From Zobellella endophytica (lineage in GTDB: Bacteria; Pseudomonadota; Gammaproteobacteria; Enterobacterales; Aeromonadaceae): DNA of 64,000 nt. Position numbers and translations under genes: made by a program. The notes beneath the pieces were generated by a model. The model saw nothing but the letters and a program-made list of their open reading frames with translations. It searched no databases and was not told the origin of the DNA. The stretch is from contig NZ_PXYG01000006.1 in the NCBI RefSeq assembly GCF_003012775.1, forward strand, positions 1 through 64,000, written 5' to 3'. Shown piece after piece: positions 23,871 through 34,172 of the stretch; position 1 is the stretch's first letter, and each line of letters starts with the position of its first letter.

Positions 23871-23910
23871 CCGGCTCGGGCCGGCTCGGGCCGGCTCGGG
23901 CCGGCCCGGG
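23871..23910. repeat. 10-bp tandem repeat upstream of argH
   Basis: Four perfect or near-perfect 10-bp units (CCGGCTCGGG three times, then CCGGCCCGGG) lie between the candidate argH -10 element and the argH start. The unit is self-complementary in part, so a G+C-rich structured 5' leader on argH mRNA is expected. Confidence 0.85.
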
Positions 23911-23945
23911 CTGCATATGCAGAGTGCGGCCATTATATAAACACA

Positions 23946-23962
23946 GGGGGCGTTATGCCCCC
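23946..23962. other. GGGGGC/GCCCCC hairpin
   Basis: GGGGGC-GTTAT-GCCCCC is a perfect 6-bp stem, followed on the plus strand by TTTATCTTTT. It resembles the terminator stem after argG (24395-24416). No plus-strand gene ends here, so its role is unclear. Confidence 0.4.
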
Positions 23963-24061
23963 TTTATCTTTTGCTGCCAGATATCCTGGCCATAAGCGGT
24001 AAACCGCTCGCCTGTCTCTTGGTCAGCAGTTGGCCTATCTCCTGTAACCCTAGATGAAGAA

Positions 24062-24163
24062 GCAACAGGGCCGCCTCCGCCGACACGCTTCAAGCACATC
24101 CCTGTGGCGCTCGACACATGCCATCCCTGGCATGTGACGGTCGGCGGAGGCAATCCCTGTTGC
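24062..24163. repeat. Long interrupted palindrome next to repeat copy A
   Basis: GCAACAGGG and GCCTCCGCCGA (24062-24083) pair with TCGGCGGAGGC and CCCTGTTGC (24141-24163). Inside is a perfect hairpin ACATGCCA-TCCC-TGGCATGT (24116-24135). The right arm overlaps the dispersed repeat that starts at 24134. It lies in the 630-bp argG-argH gap. Confidence 0.75.
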
Positions 24164-24331
24164 CTCTTTCAGCCCCGACACCGTCTGAAGATGACGCCAG
24201 CAGGCGGCGGCGAGGTAATAGGAGGACAAAGGGCACTGCTCCGCCGGCCCTCCGCGCCAGGGAGGGCGCGGCGGAGCCTCCAGGGACGGATTTACGGCGT
24301 GCCGGAGGAGCAGTACCCTTTGGCCGATGAC
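24134..24331 (+). repeat. Dispersed structured repeat, copy A
   Basis: About 200 bp matching 45501-45697 on the opposite strand, with only scattered differences and small indels. The most conserved core is GGCCCTCCGCGCCAGGGAGG with its flanks. The element folds: CAAAGGG-C-ACTGCTCC (24227-24242) pairs with GGAGCAGT-A-CCCTTTG (24307-24322), with a second hairpin inside. No coding frame is conserved between the copies. It lies between argG and argH. Nature unknown; a MITE, a REP-like element or a structured RNA are all possible. Confidence 0.85.
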
Positions 24332-24394
24332 GTACACAGTCAACATAAACGGGGAACCAAAGCGCCAGCCTGTCGACCTGCCGCTCTCTATTCA

Positions 24395-24416
24395 AAAGGG
24401 GGCCTCAGCCCCCTTT
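24395..24416 (-). terminator. Terminator after argG
   Basis: AAAGGGGGC-CTCA-GCCCCCTTT is a perfect 9-bp stem with a 4-base loop, 13 bp after the argG stop. The minus-strand T tract is short (TTTTG). It would limit readthrough into argH. Confidence 0.65.
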
Positions 24417-24428
24417 GCCATCTTTTGT

Positions 24429-25639
<1,211 letters not shown>

Positions 25640-25640
<1 letters not shown>

Positions 25641-26557
25641 CAATGAATATCCCTGTTAATCAGTGTCAGCAGCACGGCATTCTGGACGTGCATGCGATTT
25701 TCAGCTTGGTCGAGGATCAGGGAGGCGGGGCCGTCCATCACCTCGGAAGTAATTTCCCACTCCCTGTGGGCGGGCTGACAATGCAGCACCTGTTTGGCTC
25801 CGGTTTTGTCGAGCAGGGCCTGGTTGACCTGGTACGGCATAAATACCGCCTTCACCTGCTCCAGCGGAGTATTATCGCCCATGGAGACCCAGGTGTCCGT
25901 ATAGATCACATCGACCCCTTCAATATCATCCAGGCTGTCGGTCACCCTGATTTTGGCGCCGCTCACCGCGGCCAGCGCCTCGGCTTCCTTCAGGATCTGG
26001 GCGTCCACGTTGTGGCCGCGAGGGCACACGGCGGTGACGGTAGTGCCGAGGATGGCGCCGGTCAGCAACAGCGAGTTGGTGACGTTGTTGCCATCGCCCA
26101 CGTAGGCCAGATGCACCTTGCTCAGATCATCGTGATGCTCGGCGATGGTCATGTAGTCGGCCAGCGCCTGGCAGGGATGATAGAGGTTGCACAGGGAGTT
26201 GATCACCGGCACGGTAGCATATTTTGTCATTTCCACCAGGGTCTGGTGGTCGAACACCCGGGCCACGATGCCATCACACCAGCGCGACAAGTTGGCGGCG
26301 AAGTCCTGAACCGTTTCCCGTTTGCCCATGGCGCCGTTCTGGCTGTCCAGGTAGACCGCATGGCCGCCGAGGCGGTTGACGCCGATGTCGAAGGTGACCC
26401 GGGTGCGCAGCGAGGGTTTCTCGAACAGGGTGACCACGCTCTTGCCCTTGAGGGCCTCGCCGTACTTGCCGGGATTGGCCTTGACGTCCATGGCCAGGGC
26501 AAGGATCTGTTCGATCTGCTCCTTGCTGTAATCCTTCATACTCAGTAAATGCTGCAT
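25640..26557 (-). CDS. argF: Ornithine carbamoyltransferase
   Basis: ArgF makes citrulline from ornithine and carbamoyl phosphate. The 305-residue product has the carbamoyl-phosphate loop SLRTR (near residues 49-53), HPCQ (about 127-130) and DTWVSMG. The ornithine-side loop reads [12 protein letters not shown], where many family members have HCLP; the catalytic cysteine is kept. I recall similar HCQPAHR loops in Shewanella-type enzymes, so I keep the ornithine assignment, supported by its place between argB and argG. Confidence 0.93.
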
Positions 26558-26566
26558 AAGGCCTCC

Positions 26567-27352
26567 TTAGTGGGAAATCCGGGTGCCATACTCGGATTCG
26601 CCGGCCAACAGCGACAACAACTGCTCCGGGTAACGCCAGCTGCCCACGGCCACCGGCTTGCCCAGGGTCTTGGTAGCCTTGAGCGCCGCCCTGACCTTGA
26701 CCGCCATACCATCTTTGATGATGTCTTTTGCCATCAGTTCGAAGGCATCGGCCTCGGTCAGGTGGGCGATGCGCTGGCCCTTGCCGTCGAGGATGCCGCT
26801 CACGTCCGACAGCATCACCAGATCCGCGTCCAGGATCTCGGCGATGGCGGTGGCAGCCTGGTCCGCGTTCACGTTCATCAGCTTGCCGTCGAAGGTGATG
26901 CCGATGGAGCTGACGATGGGCAGGAAGCCGCCGGCCAGCAGGCTGTTCACCAGGGTAGCGTCGCCGCCCTCGATCTGGCCCACGGCGCCCAGCTCGGGAT
27001 CCAGCTGGCTGACCCGGCACAGGCCACCGTCACCCAGGCAGAGGCCGACGGAACGGATTTCATGGGCGATGGCCTGGGCCAGCAGCAGCTTGTTGGCGGT
27101 GCCGGCCAGGGCGCCGGCGATCACCGGGATCTGCTCGAAGGGGGTGACCCGCAGGCCGTTCTTCTTGGTGGAGCTCAGGCCCATGGCCTTGAGCTGGTTG
27201 TCCACCAGCACCCCGCCGCCGTGCACCAGCACCAGCGGCCGGCTCACCTCGTTCAGAAAGGTTTTGAGGGTGGTAAACAGGGCCGCCAGGGCCTTGTCGC
27301 TTTCCAGCAGGGTGCCACCCAGCTTGATCACCAGCGGTTGTTGCATTGCCAT
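26567..27352 (-). CDS. argB: Acetylglutamate kinase
   Basis: ArgB phosphorylates N-acetylglutamate, the second step of arginine synthesis. The 261-residue protein has the amino-acid-kinase start [20 protein letters not shown], the glycine-rich [19 protein letters not shown], and the conserved [15 protein letters not shown]. Length fits the E. coli-type enzyme without an N-terminal helix, which is usually not arginine-inhibited. It lies six bases after argC. Confidence 0.96.
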   Translation of the reverse strand: MAMQQPLVIKLGGTLLESDKALAALFTTLKTFLNEVSRPLVLVHGGGVLVDNQLKAMGLSSTKKNGLRVTPFEQIPVIAGALAGTANKLLLAQAIAHEIRSVGLCLGDGGLCRVSQLDPELGAVGQIEGGDATLVNSLLAGGFLPIVSSIGITFDGKLMNVNADQAATAIAEILDADLVMLSDVSGILDGKGQRIAHLTEADAFELMAKDIIKDGMAVKVRAALKATKTLGKPVAVGSWRYPEQLLSLLAGESEYGTRISH

Positions 27353-27358
27353 CTCTCG

Positions 27359-28372
27359 TTACTCCTTGATCAGACCCGCCACCGGCGAGAATCCCTGATG
27401 AATATTGACACACTGGATGGCCTGGCTGGCCGCTCCCTTTAACAGGTTGTCGATGGCCGACACCACGATCAGCTGGTCTCCGTCCCGCGCCCAGTGCAGA
27501 TCGCAGAAGGGGGTGCTGGCCACGTCGTTGATCTGCGGCCACTGGCCGGCCAGGCGCACTATCTGCTGGCCCTGGTAGGCGGCCTGATAGGCGGCGGCGA
27601 TCTGCTCGTCGCTCACCCCCTCTTTCAACTGCACGTAAACGGTAGCCAGGATGCCGCGGATAAAGTTGCCCAGGTGCGGCTGGAACACCACCTGCTTGCC
27701 GAGGTGGTGGCTGATTTCCGGCTGGTGGCGGTGGTTGAACACGCCGTAGGGCTTGAGGCTGACCTCGCAGAAGCTGTTGGCCACGCTCGCCTTGCGGCCG
27801 GCGCCACTGACCCCGGACACCGCGCTGATGATCGGGCGGCTACCCTCGGCCACCAGGGCGGCCTGCTGCAACGGCTTGAGCGCGCTGAGCGAGGCGGTGG
27901 GGTAGCAACCGGGCACGGCGATCAACTGGGCCGCCTTGATGGCGTCCTGGTTCCACTCCGCCAGGCCGTAGGCGGCCTTGGCCAGCCAGTCGCCATGCTG
28001 ATGGTGGAAGCCGTAAAACTGATCGTAGAAGCCTTCGCCGGGTACCCGGAAGGCGCCGGACAGGTCGAACACCGGCAGGCCCTTGGCCAGGAAGCCGGGA
28101 GCCAGGTCGTGGCTCACTTCATGGGCGGTGGCCAGCAGCACCAGGTCGGCCTCGGTGTGGATGCGGCTGATGGCCTCGCCATCCAGGGGCAGCAGCGGCA
28201 GCTCGATCAGGCCGCGCCAGCGCGGGTGCAGGCTGGAAAACGGCTTGTGGGCATCCTGGCTGCCGTTGGACACATAGAGTCCGGCCAGGGTCAGATGAGG
28301 GTGGTTCAGGATCAGACCGGCCAGTTCGGCTCCGGTATAACCGCTGGCACCAATGATTGCAGCTTTTAACAT
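27359..28372 (-). CDS. argC: N-acetyl-gamma-glutamyl-phosphate reductase
   Basis: ArgC reduces N-acetylglutamyl phosphate to the semialdehyde with NADPH. The 337-residue protein has the nucleotide motif [20 protein letters not shown] at the start and the active-site cysteine in [13 protein letters not shown] (near residue 154). It is the first gene of the argCBFG(H) operon, divergent from argE across an ArgR-type control region. Confidence 0.97.
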   Translation of the reverse strand: MLKAAIIGASGYTGAELAGLILNHPHLTLAGLYVSNGSQDAHKPFSSLHPRWRGLIELPLLPLDGEAISRIHTEADLVLLATAHEVSHDLAPGFLAKGLPVFDLSGAFRVPGEGFYDQFYGFHHQHGDWLAKAAYGLAEWNQDAIKAAQLIAVPGCYPTASLSALKPLQQAALVAEGSRPIISAVSGVSGAGRKASVANSFCEVSLKPYGVFNHRHQPEISHHLGKQVVFQPHLGNFIRGILATVYVQLKEGVSDEQIAAAYQAAYQGQQIVRLAGQWPQINDVASTPFCDLHWARDGDQLIVVSAIDNLLKGAASQAIQCVNIHQGFSPVAGLIKE

Positions 28373-28401
28373 GGGCGTATCCGTTAATCTCGATTCAGCT
28401 C

Positions 28402-28606
28402 GGAATATATATATGCAGGTCTCAGCCTAGCGCGTTTTCGGGGCTTATGTCACCCTAGAGAAAAGGCTCGGACAGGCTGTCGTCGTCGCTGTTGTGAGGA
28501 GGGGGAATGCATGGCCATCTGTTACGCTAGTTACCCGGAAAATGACAAGTTGGCAGCCTAGCAATAAAAACATATTTATGCAATTGTGTTGAATTTAAAT
28601 TAGATA
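28402..28606. promoter_or_regulatory. Candidate ArgR boxes in the argC-argE divergent region
   Basis: Three sites resemble the ArgR half-operator (TGAAT-N4-ATTCA type): GGAATATATATATGCA (28402-28417) near argC, and ACATATTTATGCAATT (28570-28585) next to TTGAATTTAAATTAGA (28589-28604) just before argE. The last two lie side by side with about 3 bp between them, the spacing of paired ARG boxes. Joint arginine repression of both operons is inferred. Confidence 0.65.
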
Positions 28607-28625
28607 AATTCCCGACGGAGATCCC

Positions 28626-29777
28626 ATGAAATCGCTCAACTTGCTGGACCTGTACCGCAGTATCATCGCCCTCCCCTCCATCAGCAGCACGGATCCCAGC
28701 TGGGATCAGAGCAACGAGCAGGTGATCCGGCTGCTGGCCGACTGGTTCAGTCAGCTCGGCTTCGCGGTGGAAGTGACCCAGGTGCCCGATCTGCCCGGCA
28801 AGTTCAACCTGCTGGCCACCCGGGGCGAAGGCGACGGCGGCCTGCTGCTGGCCGGCCACACCGATACGGTGCCCTTCGATCCGGGCCGCTGGAACAAGGA
28901 CCCGTTCAAGGTCACCGAGGAAGGCAATCGCCTCTATGGCCTGGGCACCATCGACATGAAAGGCTTTTTCGCCTTTATCGTGGAAGCGCTCAAGGACCTG
29001 GACCTGAGCAAACTCGACAAGCCCATCCGCATCCTCGCCACCGCCGACGAGGAAACCACCATGGCCGGCGCCCGGGCCATCGCCAGCGCCATGGCCATCA
29101 AGCCCGACTACGCGGTGATCGGCGAACCCACCGGCCTGGTGCCGGTGATGATGCACAAGGGCCATATGTCGGAAGCCATCCGCATCACCGGCAGGAGCGG
29201 CCACAGCTCGGATCCCGCCAACGGCGTCAACGCCCTGGAGATCATGCACCAGGTGATGGGCCGGCTGCTGGATCTGCAGCGCCAGCTCAAGGAGCACTAC
29301 GGCAATCCCCACTTCAAGGTGCCCCAGCCCACCCTCAACCTGGGCCATATCCACGGCGGCGACAGCCCCAACCGCATCTGCGCCTGCTGCGAGCTGCACT
29401 TCGACATGAGGCCCATCCCCGGGGTCGGCCCCGACGAGCTGATGGGGCTGCTGCACCACGCCCTGGAGCCGATCAGGGAGCAGTACCCCGACGCGGTGGA
29501 GGTGAACCACCTGCACGAGCCCATTCCCGCCTACGGCACCGATCCGGAGGCCGAGCTGGTGCGGGCCGCCGCCGAGATCACCGGTAACCCGGCGGAAGCG
29601 GTGAACTACTGCACCGAAGCACCCTTTATCCAGCAACTGGGCTGCCAGACCATAGTACTGGGCCCCGGCCATATCGCCCAGGCCCACCAGCCCGACGAAT
29701 ACCTGGATCTGTCCTTCGTCACCCCCACTGTCCAGGTGCTGCAACATCTGGTAAGCCGCTTCTGCTTAAGTAAATAA
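28626..29777 (+). CDS. argE: Acetylornithine deacetylase
   Basis: ArgE hydrolyses N2-acetylornithine to ornithine and acetate, the linear-pathway step. The 383-residue M20-family metallopeptidase shows the metal motifs [16 protein letters not shown] and [12 protein letters not shown], and a C-terminal histidine in [16 protein letters not shown]. The ribosome-binding site GACGGAG precedes ATG 28626. It is alone on the plus strand, divergent from argC. Confidence 0.97.
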   Translation: MKSLNLLDLYRSIIALPSISSTDPSWDQSNEQVIRLLADWFSQLGFAVEVTQVPDLPGKFNLLATRGEGDGGLLLAGHTDTVPFDPGRWNKDPFKVTEEGNRLYGLGTIDMKGFFAFIVEALKDLDLSKLDKPIRILATADEETTMAGARAIASAMAIKPDYAVIGEPTGLVPVMMHKGHMSEAIRITGRSGHSSDPANGVNALEIMHQVMGRLLDLQRQLKEHYGNPHFKVPQPTLNLGHIHGGDSPNRICACCELHFDMRPIPGVGPDELMGLLHHALEPIREQYPDAVEVNHLHEPIPAYGTDPEAELVRAAAEITGNPAEAVNYCTEAPFIQQLGCQTIVLGPGHIAQAHQPDEYLDLSFVTPTVQVLQHLVSRFCLSK

Positions 29778-29790
29778 ATTACATAATACC

Positions 29791-29817
29791 CGGTCAATCC
29801 CGAAGGGGGATTGACCG
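29791..29817 (+). terminator. Hairpin after argE
   Basis: CGGTCAATCCC-GAAGG-GGGATTGACCG is a perfect 11-bp stem 14 bp after argE. There is no T run, so efficient intrinsic termination is uncertain. Confidence 0.45.
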
Positions 29818-29889
29818 TAACCGGGAAAAATGGCTAGATAAGTGGCAGAATCGTCATAATTTTGTAATAAATTAACAAAAGAGGCAGAT

Positions 29890-32511
29890 ATGGATAATCA
29901 TGCAGCACTCAGGGCCAACGTCGGCCTGCTGGGGCAGTTGTTGGGCGATACCATCAAGGCCCACCACGGTCAGGCGTTCCTCGACAAGATCGAGACCATC
30001 CGCCAGTTGGCCAAGTCGGCCCGGCAAGGCAACCAGGACGATCAGCAGCAGTTGCTGAGCACCCTGAAAAACCTGAGTGACGATGAGCTGCTGCCGGTGG
30101 CCCGCGCCTTCAGCCAGTTTCTGAACCTGGCCAACGTGGCCGAACAGTTCCATACCATCTCCCGGGAATACCAGCGCAGCGCCGGCCCCAGCCCGCTCAG
30201 CCAAATGTTCGAACGGCTCAAGGCCGCCGACATCGACGACAACAAGATCCGCGACGCCGTCGCCGCCCTGGATATCGAGCTGGTGCTCACCGCCCACCCC
30301 ACGGAAGTGACCCGCCGCACCTTTATCCACAAGCACGTGCAGCTCAACGACTGCCTGGCCGCCATGGAACTGGACCTGCCGGAAGCGGAACAGGCGGAAG
30401 TGCTGGCCCGGGTCGAGCAGTTGATCACCCAGGCCTGGCACAGCAACGAGATCCGCTCCCTGCGTCCCACTCCGGTGGATGAAGCCAAATGGGGCTTTGC
30501 GGTGATCGAAAACAGCCTGTGGCCGGCCCTGCCCAAGTTCATCCGCCAGCTCGACCAGCAGGTGCACGACCACCTGGGCGTGCGGCTGCCGCTGGACGCG
30601 GCGCCGGTCCGCTTCGCCTCCTGGATGGGCGGCGACCGGGACGGCAACCCCTTCGTCACCGCCAGGGTCACCCGGGAAGTACTGCTGCTCGGCCGCTGGA
30701 TGGCCAGTTCCCTGTTCCTCAACGACATCCAGGAGCTGGTGTCCGAGCTGTCGATGTCGGAAGCCAACCGCGAGCTCTATATAGCGAGCGGCGAAAGCGA
30801 CGAGCCCTACCGGGCGGTACTGCGCCGGTTGCGGGAAGATCTGCGCGAGACCCTGATGCACCTCAACGCCAGGGTGCAGGGGCAGAAGACCGACGCCCGG
30901 GATCTGATCACCGCCACCGAGCAACTGCGCGAGCCGCTCGAGCTGTGCTACCGCTCGCTGCAGGAATGCGGCCTGGGGCAGATCGCCGACGGCATACTGC
31001 TGGACGTGATCCGCAAGGTCGCCTGCTTCGGCATCCACCTGGTCAAGCTCGATGTCCGCCAGGACGGCGACCGCCACACCCAGGCGCTGGCCGAAATCAC
31101 CCGCTATCTGGGCCTCGGCGACTACGCCAACTGGAGCGAGTCCGACAAGCAGGCCTTCCTGCTCAATGAGCTCAACTCCCGCCGCCCGTTGCTGCCGCGC
31201 CAGTGGCAACCCTCGGACGATACCAGGGAGGTGCTGGACACCTGCAGGGTCATCGCCGAGCACCCGCAGGATGCCTTCGGCATCTACATCATCTCCATGG
31301 CCGGCGCCCCCTCCGACGTGCTGGCGGTACAGCTGCTGCTGAAGGAATGCGGGGTTGACTTCCCGCTGCCGGTGGCACCGCTGTTCGAAACCCTGGACGA
31401 CCTCAACAGAGGCGCCGAGGTGATAGAGCAGCTGTATGCCCTGCCCTGGTATCGCGGCTACCTGCAGGGTCGCCAGTTCGTGATGATCGGCTACTCCGAC
31501 TCCGCCAAGGACGCGGGCATGATGGCCGCCGGCTGGGCCCAGTACAGCGCCATGGAGAAACTGGTGGCCATCAGCGAGCGGGAAGAGGTCAGGCTGACCC
31601 TGTTCCACGGCCGGGGCGGCAGCCTGGGCCGGGGCGGCGGCCCGGCCCGCCAGGCGATACTGGCGCAACCGCCCGGCTCCACCCTCGGCGGCCTGCGGGT
31701 CACCGAGCAGGGCGAGATGATCCGCTTCAAGTTCGGCCTGCCCCGCATTGCCATCGACAGCCTGACGCTCTATGCCAGCGCCGTGCTCGAAGCCAACCTG
31801 CTGCCGCCGCCGGAGCCCGAGCCCCAGTGGCGCGAGCTGATGGACACCATGGCCCGGGTATCCTGCGATCATTACCGCTCGCTGATCCGCGGCGAATCCG
31901 ACTTCGTGCCCTACTTCCGTGCCGCCACCCCCGAGCTGGAGCTGGGCAAGCTGCCGCTGGGCTCGCGCCCGGCCAAGCGCAAGCCCAACGGCGGGGTGGA
32001 AAGCCTGCGCGCCATTCCCTGGATCTTCGCCTGGACCCAAAACCGGCTGATGCTGCCCGCCTGGCTGGGCGCCCACAAGGGGCTGGCGCAGGTGATCGAA
32101 GGCGGGCAGGAAAGCACCCTGGTGGCGATGAACAAGCGCTGGCCCTTCTTCCGCGCCCGTCTGGACATGCTGGAAATGGTGTTCCTCAAGGCCGACCTGG
32201 GCCTGGCCGCCTACTACGACAGCGTGCTGGTGCCGGCCGAGCTAAAGCCCCTGGGTGTGCGCCTGCGCGAGGAGCTGAAGGCGAGCATGGATCTCATCCT
32301 GCAACTGAAGGAAGAGGCCGAGCTGCTGTCGGACCAGCCCTGGATCAAGGAGTCCATCAAGCTGCGCAACCCCTACACGGATCCGCTCAACGTGCTGCAG
32401 GCCGAGCTGCTCAAGCGCTCCCGCCAGCAGGGTGAAATCCACCCGGTGCTGGATCAGGCGCTGATGGTCACCATCGCCGGCATCGCCGCCGGTATGCGAA
32501 ATACCGGCTAA
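29890..32511 (+). CDS. ppc: Phosphoenolpyruvate carboxylase
   Basis: Ppc carboxylates phosphoenolpyruvate to oxaloacetate to refill the TCA cycle. The 873-residue protein contains the catalytic-histidine motif [13 protein letters not shown] (about residues 133-145), the glycine-rich [14 protein letters not shown] (about 575-588), and the conserved C-terminus ending RNTG. Length is close to the E. coli enzyme. It is monocistronic, between argE and a terminator. The ppc-argE adjacency also occurs in E. coli. Confidence 0.98.
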   Translation: MDNHAALRANVGLLGQLLGDTIKAHHGQAFLDKIETIRQLAKSARQGNQDDQQQLLSTLKNLSDDELLPVARAFSQFLNLANVAEQFHTISREYQRSAGPSPLSQMFERLKAADIDDNKIRDAVAALDIELVLTAHPTEVTRRTFIHKHVQLNDCLAAMELDLPEAEQAEVLARVEQLITQAWHSNEIRSLRPTPVDEAKWGFAVIENSLWPALPKFIRQLDQQVHDHLGVRLPLDAAPVRFASWMGGDRDGNPFVTARVTREVLLLGRWMASSLFLNDIQELVSELSMSEANRELYIASGESDEPYRAVLRRLREDLRETLMHLNARVQGQKTDARDLITATEQLREPLELCYRSLQECGLGQIADGILLDVIRKVACFGIHLVKLDVRQDGDRHTQALAEITRYLGLGDYANWSESDKQAFLLNELNSRRPLLPRQWQPSDDTREVLDTCRVIAEHPQDAFGIYIISMAGAPSDVLAVQLLLKECGVDFPLPVAPLFETLDDLNRGAEVIEQLYALPWYRGYLQGRQFVMIGYSDSAKDAGMMAAGWAQYSAMEKLVAISEREEVRLTLFHGRGGSLGRGGGPARQAILAQPPGSTLGGLRVTEQGEMIRFKFGLPRIAIDSLTLYASAVLEANLLPPPEPEPQWRELMDTMARVSCDHYRSLIRGESDFVPYFRAATPELELGKLPLGSRPAKRKPNGGVESLRAIPWIFAWTQNRLMLPAWLGAHKGLAQVIEGGQESTLVAMNKRWPFFRARLDMLEMVFLKADLGLAAYYDSVLVPAELKPLGVRLREELKASMDLILQLKEEAELLSDQPWIKESIKLRNPYTDPLNVLQAELLKRSRQQGEIHPVLDQALMVTIAGIAAGMRNTG

Positions 32512-32558
32512 TATAAAAGAGTAAGAGGGCTCAGGCCCTTGAGCTGACACTTGTCAAC

Positions 32559-32592
32559 CGAGCCCGGTCGTCGCAGACTGGGCTTTTTTATG
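32559..32592 (+). terminator. Terminator after ppc
   Basis: AGCCC(g)GTC pairs with GAC(t)GGGCT in a stem followed by TTTTTA. It ends about 80 bp after the ppc stop and just before the next gene. Confidence 0.7.
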
Positions 32593-32608
32593 CACGGAAA
32601 TCAAGATC

Positions 32609-33070
32609 ATGACCCCCGCCATCCTGTTTCTGGAAAAACAAAAGGCCCGCTTTACCCAGCACCAGTACCCGTGCACCGCCCAGGACGACTTCGGCGCCCA
32701 CGCCGCCGAGCAGTTGCAGGTCCCCCCGGGCCAGGTGTTCAAGACCCTGCTCACCGAAGGCGAACAAGGTGCCGTGGTGGCCCTGGTGCCCTCCTCCGGC
32801 AAGGTCAACCTCAAGCGGCTGGCCAAGGCCGCCGGGGTGAAGAAGCTCGACATGATGCCGCCGGCCAAGGCGGAACGGCTCACCGGCTACAAGGTGGGCG
32901 GCATCAGCCCCTTCGCCCAGAAGAAGCGGCTGACCACGGTGCTGGATGCCTCGGCAGCGGATTACCCTTACGTACTGGTGTCCGGCGGCAAGCGGGGCCT
33001 GTCGGTGGGCCTGGCCGCCGACGCCATCGCCACCCTGTTGCAGGCCAGGATCGCCGAGATCGCCGAATAG
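32609..33070 (+). CDS. ybaK: YbaK/EbsC-type Cys-tRNA(Pro) deacylase
   Basis: Proteins of this family hydrolyse Cys-tRNA(Pro) formed by prolyl-tRNA synthetase error. The 153-residue product has the YbaK-domain features: an N-terminal KTLLTEGEQG segment, KKLDMMPPAKAERLTGYKVGGISPF with the catalytic lysine-containing GYKVGGISPFAQKK, and a C-terminal SGGKRGLSVGLAADAIATLL. Length is close to E. coli YbaK (159 residues). I use ATG 32609 rather than the longer out-of-frame reading upstream. Confidence 0.93.
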   Translation: MTPAILFLEKQKARFTQHQYPCTAQDDFGAHAAEQLQVPPGQVFKTLLTEGEQGAVVALVPSSGKVNLKRLAKAAGVKKLDMMPPAKAERLTGYKVGGISPFAQKKRLTTVLDASAADYPYVLVSGGKRGLSVGLAADAIATLLQARIAEIAE

Positions 33071-33186
33071 GCGAGTCCCTCATGCCCGGATCGGCCCCGG
33101 TCTGACGCAGCGACCGACTTGAATGGCTCTGCTGTCACAAGGCTGGGCTATGCTGTCAGAACATCAACAGCAACAAGGAGCTGAAC

Positions 33187-33438
33187 ATGGGAATCCTGAG
33201 TTGGATTATCTTCGGGCTGATCGCCGGTTTCCTGGCCAAGTTCATCATGCCGGGACGGGACGGCGGCGGCCTGATCATGACCATCATACTGGGCATCGCC
33301 GGCGCCTTCGTCGGCGGCTGGGTCGGCACCCTGATCGGCTTCGGCTCGGTCACTGGCTTTAACCTCGGCAGCCTCTTTACCGCCGTGATCGGCGCGGTGA
33401 TCCTGCTATTCGCCTATCGGCTGATCAGGAAATCCTAG
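33187..33438 (+). CDS. GlsB/YeaQ/YmgE-family small membrane protein
   Basis: The 83-residue product begins MGILSWIIFGLIAGFLAKFI and has three glycine-rich hydrophobic segments, ending YRLIRKS. This is the transglycosylase-associated (YeaQ/YmgE) family, small inner-membrane proteins linked to stress responses; biochemical function is not settled. The motif FGLIAGFLAKFIMPGRDGGG is typical. A Nudix gene follows 11 bases on. Confidence 0.88.
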   Translation: MGILSWIIFGLIAGFLAKFIMPGRDGGGLIMTIILGIAGAFVGGWVGTLIGFGSVTGFNLGSLFTAVIGAVILLFAYRLIRKS

Positions 33439-33449
33439 AAGGAGCAAGC

Positions 33450-33854
33450 ATGTCCCCTGTACCCAGGGTTGGCGTCATCGCCGTGGTCTGGCAGCAGCAG
33501 CAGGTGCTGCTGGTCAAACGCAAGTACCCGCCCCACGCCGGCCATTGGGGCTTTCCCGGCGGCAAGCTGGAATGGGGCGAGACCATGGCCGCAGGCGCGG
33601 CGCGGGAGCTGCTGGAAGAAACCGGGGTGGTGGCCAAGATGGAGCAGCCCTTCGCCTGCTTCGACGTGCTGGCCGAGGAGGCAGGCCGGCTCGCCCACCA
33701 CTACGTGATGGTGGCGGTGCGCGGCCATTACCAAGGCGGCCACCCCGTCGCCGCCGACGACGCCCTGGCGGTGGACTGGTTCAGCCCGGACGCCCTGCCC
33801 TCGCCCCTGTGCCCGGACCTGGAGCTGATTATCGAACGCTCCCGTCAACACTGA
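33450..33854 (+). CDS. Nudix hydrolase
   Basis: The 134-residue protein contains a complete Nudix box, G-x5-E-x7-REUxEExGU, in GGKLEWGETMAAGAARELLEETGV (about residues 36-59). Nudix enzymes cleave nucleoside diphosphates linked to another group; the short length and flanking sequence fit the ADP-ribose pyrophosphatase-like or NudJ-like class, but substrate cannot be told from sequence. It probably forms an operon with the small membrane protein upstream. Confidence 0.88.
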   Translation: MSPVPRVGVIAVVWQQQQVLLVKRKYPPHAGHWGFPGGKLEWGETMAAGAARELLEETGVVAKMEQPFACFDVLAEEAGRLAHHYVMVAVRGHYQGGHPVAADDALAVDWFSPDALPSPLCPDLELIIERSRQH

Positions 33855-33904
33855 GGCCGGCCACCAGCCCCTTGCTCCCCCATCACACCCGGGCTCCCTT
33901 CATC

Positions 33905-34050
33905 GTCGCCCCCGCGCAGGCGGGGAACCATGCGGCGGCAGGGTAAAGCGGGTCTTCTTCATCCTGTCGCCCCCGCGCAGGCGGGGAACTATGTACGGTA
34001 CGGCACCAAGAACCAGACGTTCATGGATTCCCGTCTTCGCGGGAATGACG
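33905..34050. repeat. REP/BIME-like palindromic repeats
   Basis: Two direct copies of GTCGCCCCCGCGCAGGCGGG (33905 and 33966, 61 bp apart, both continuing AACCAT or AACTAT) are followed by an inverted relative, ATTCCCGTCTTCGCGGGAAT (34028-34047). Each is an imperfect palindrome. They lie in the 318-bp gap between the convergent Nudix and permease genes; no coding frame is apparent. A fourth copy is at 60299-60325. Confidence 0.8.
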
Positions 34051-34125
34051 GCAAGAGCGGGAATGACCCATCCGGCCCGGCTCCACTGCTTGCGCCCTCT
34101 CGCCGGCAGGCCGTCATATCAACAA

Positions 34126-34149
34126 AAAAGGGGCCATGCGGCCCCTTTT
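34126..34149 (-). terminator. Terminator after the acid-sugar operon
   Basis: AAAAGGGGCC-ATGC-GGCCCCTTTT is a perfect 10-bp stem. On the minus strand it runs into TTTTTTGTTG. It ends the ltnD-to-permease operon 24 bp after the last stop. Confidence 0.9.
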
Positions 34150-34172
34150 GCTCTTGTCGGAAAAATTCCGCT

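Noticed and set aside
29872-32076. Long open frame on the minus strand opposite ppc
   Set aside because: It is the shadow frame of a GC-rich gene: low-complexity Gly/Gln/Leu/Val product, no domains, no ribosome-binding site, and ppc on the other strand is complete.
33905-34050. CRISPR array
   Set aside because: Only two direct repeats, each itself a REP palindrome, one inverted relative, no leader and no cas genes.
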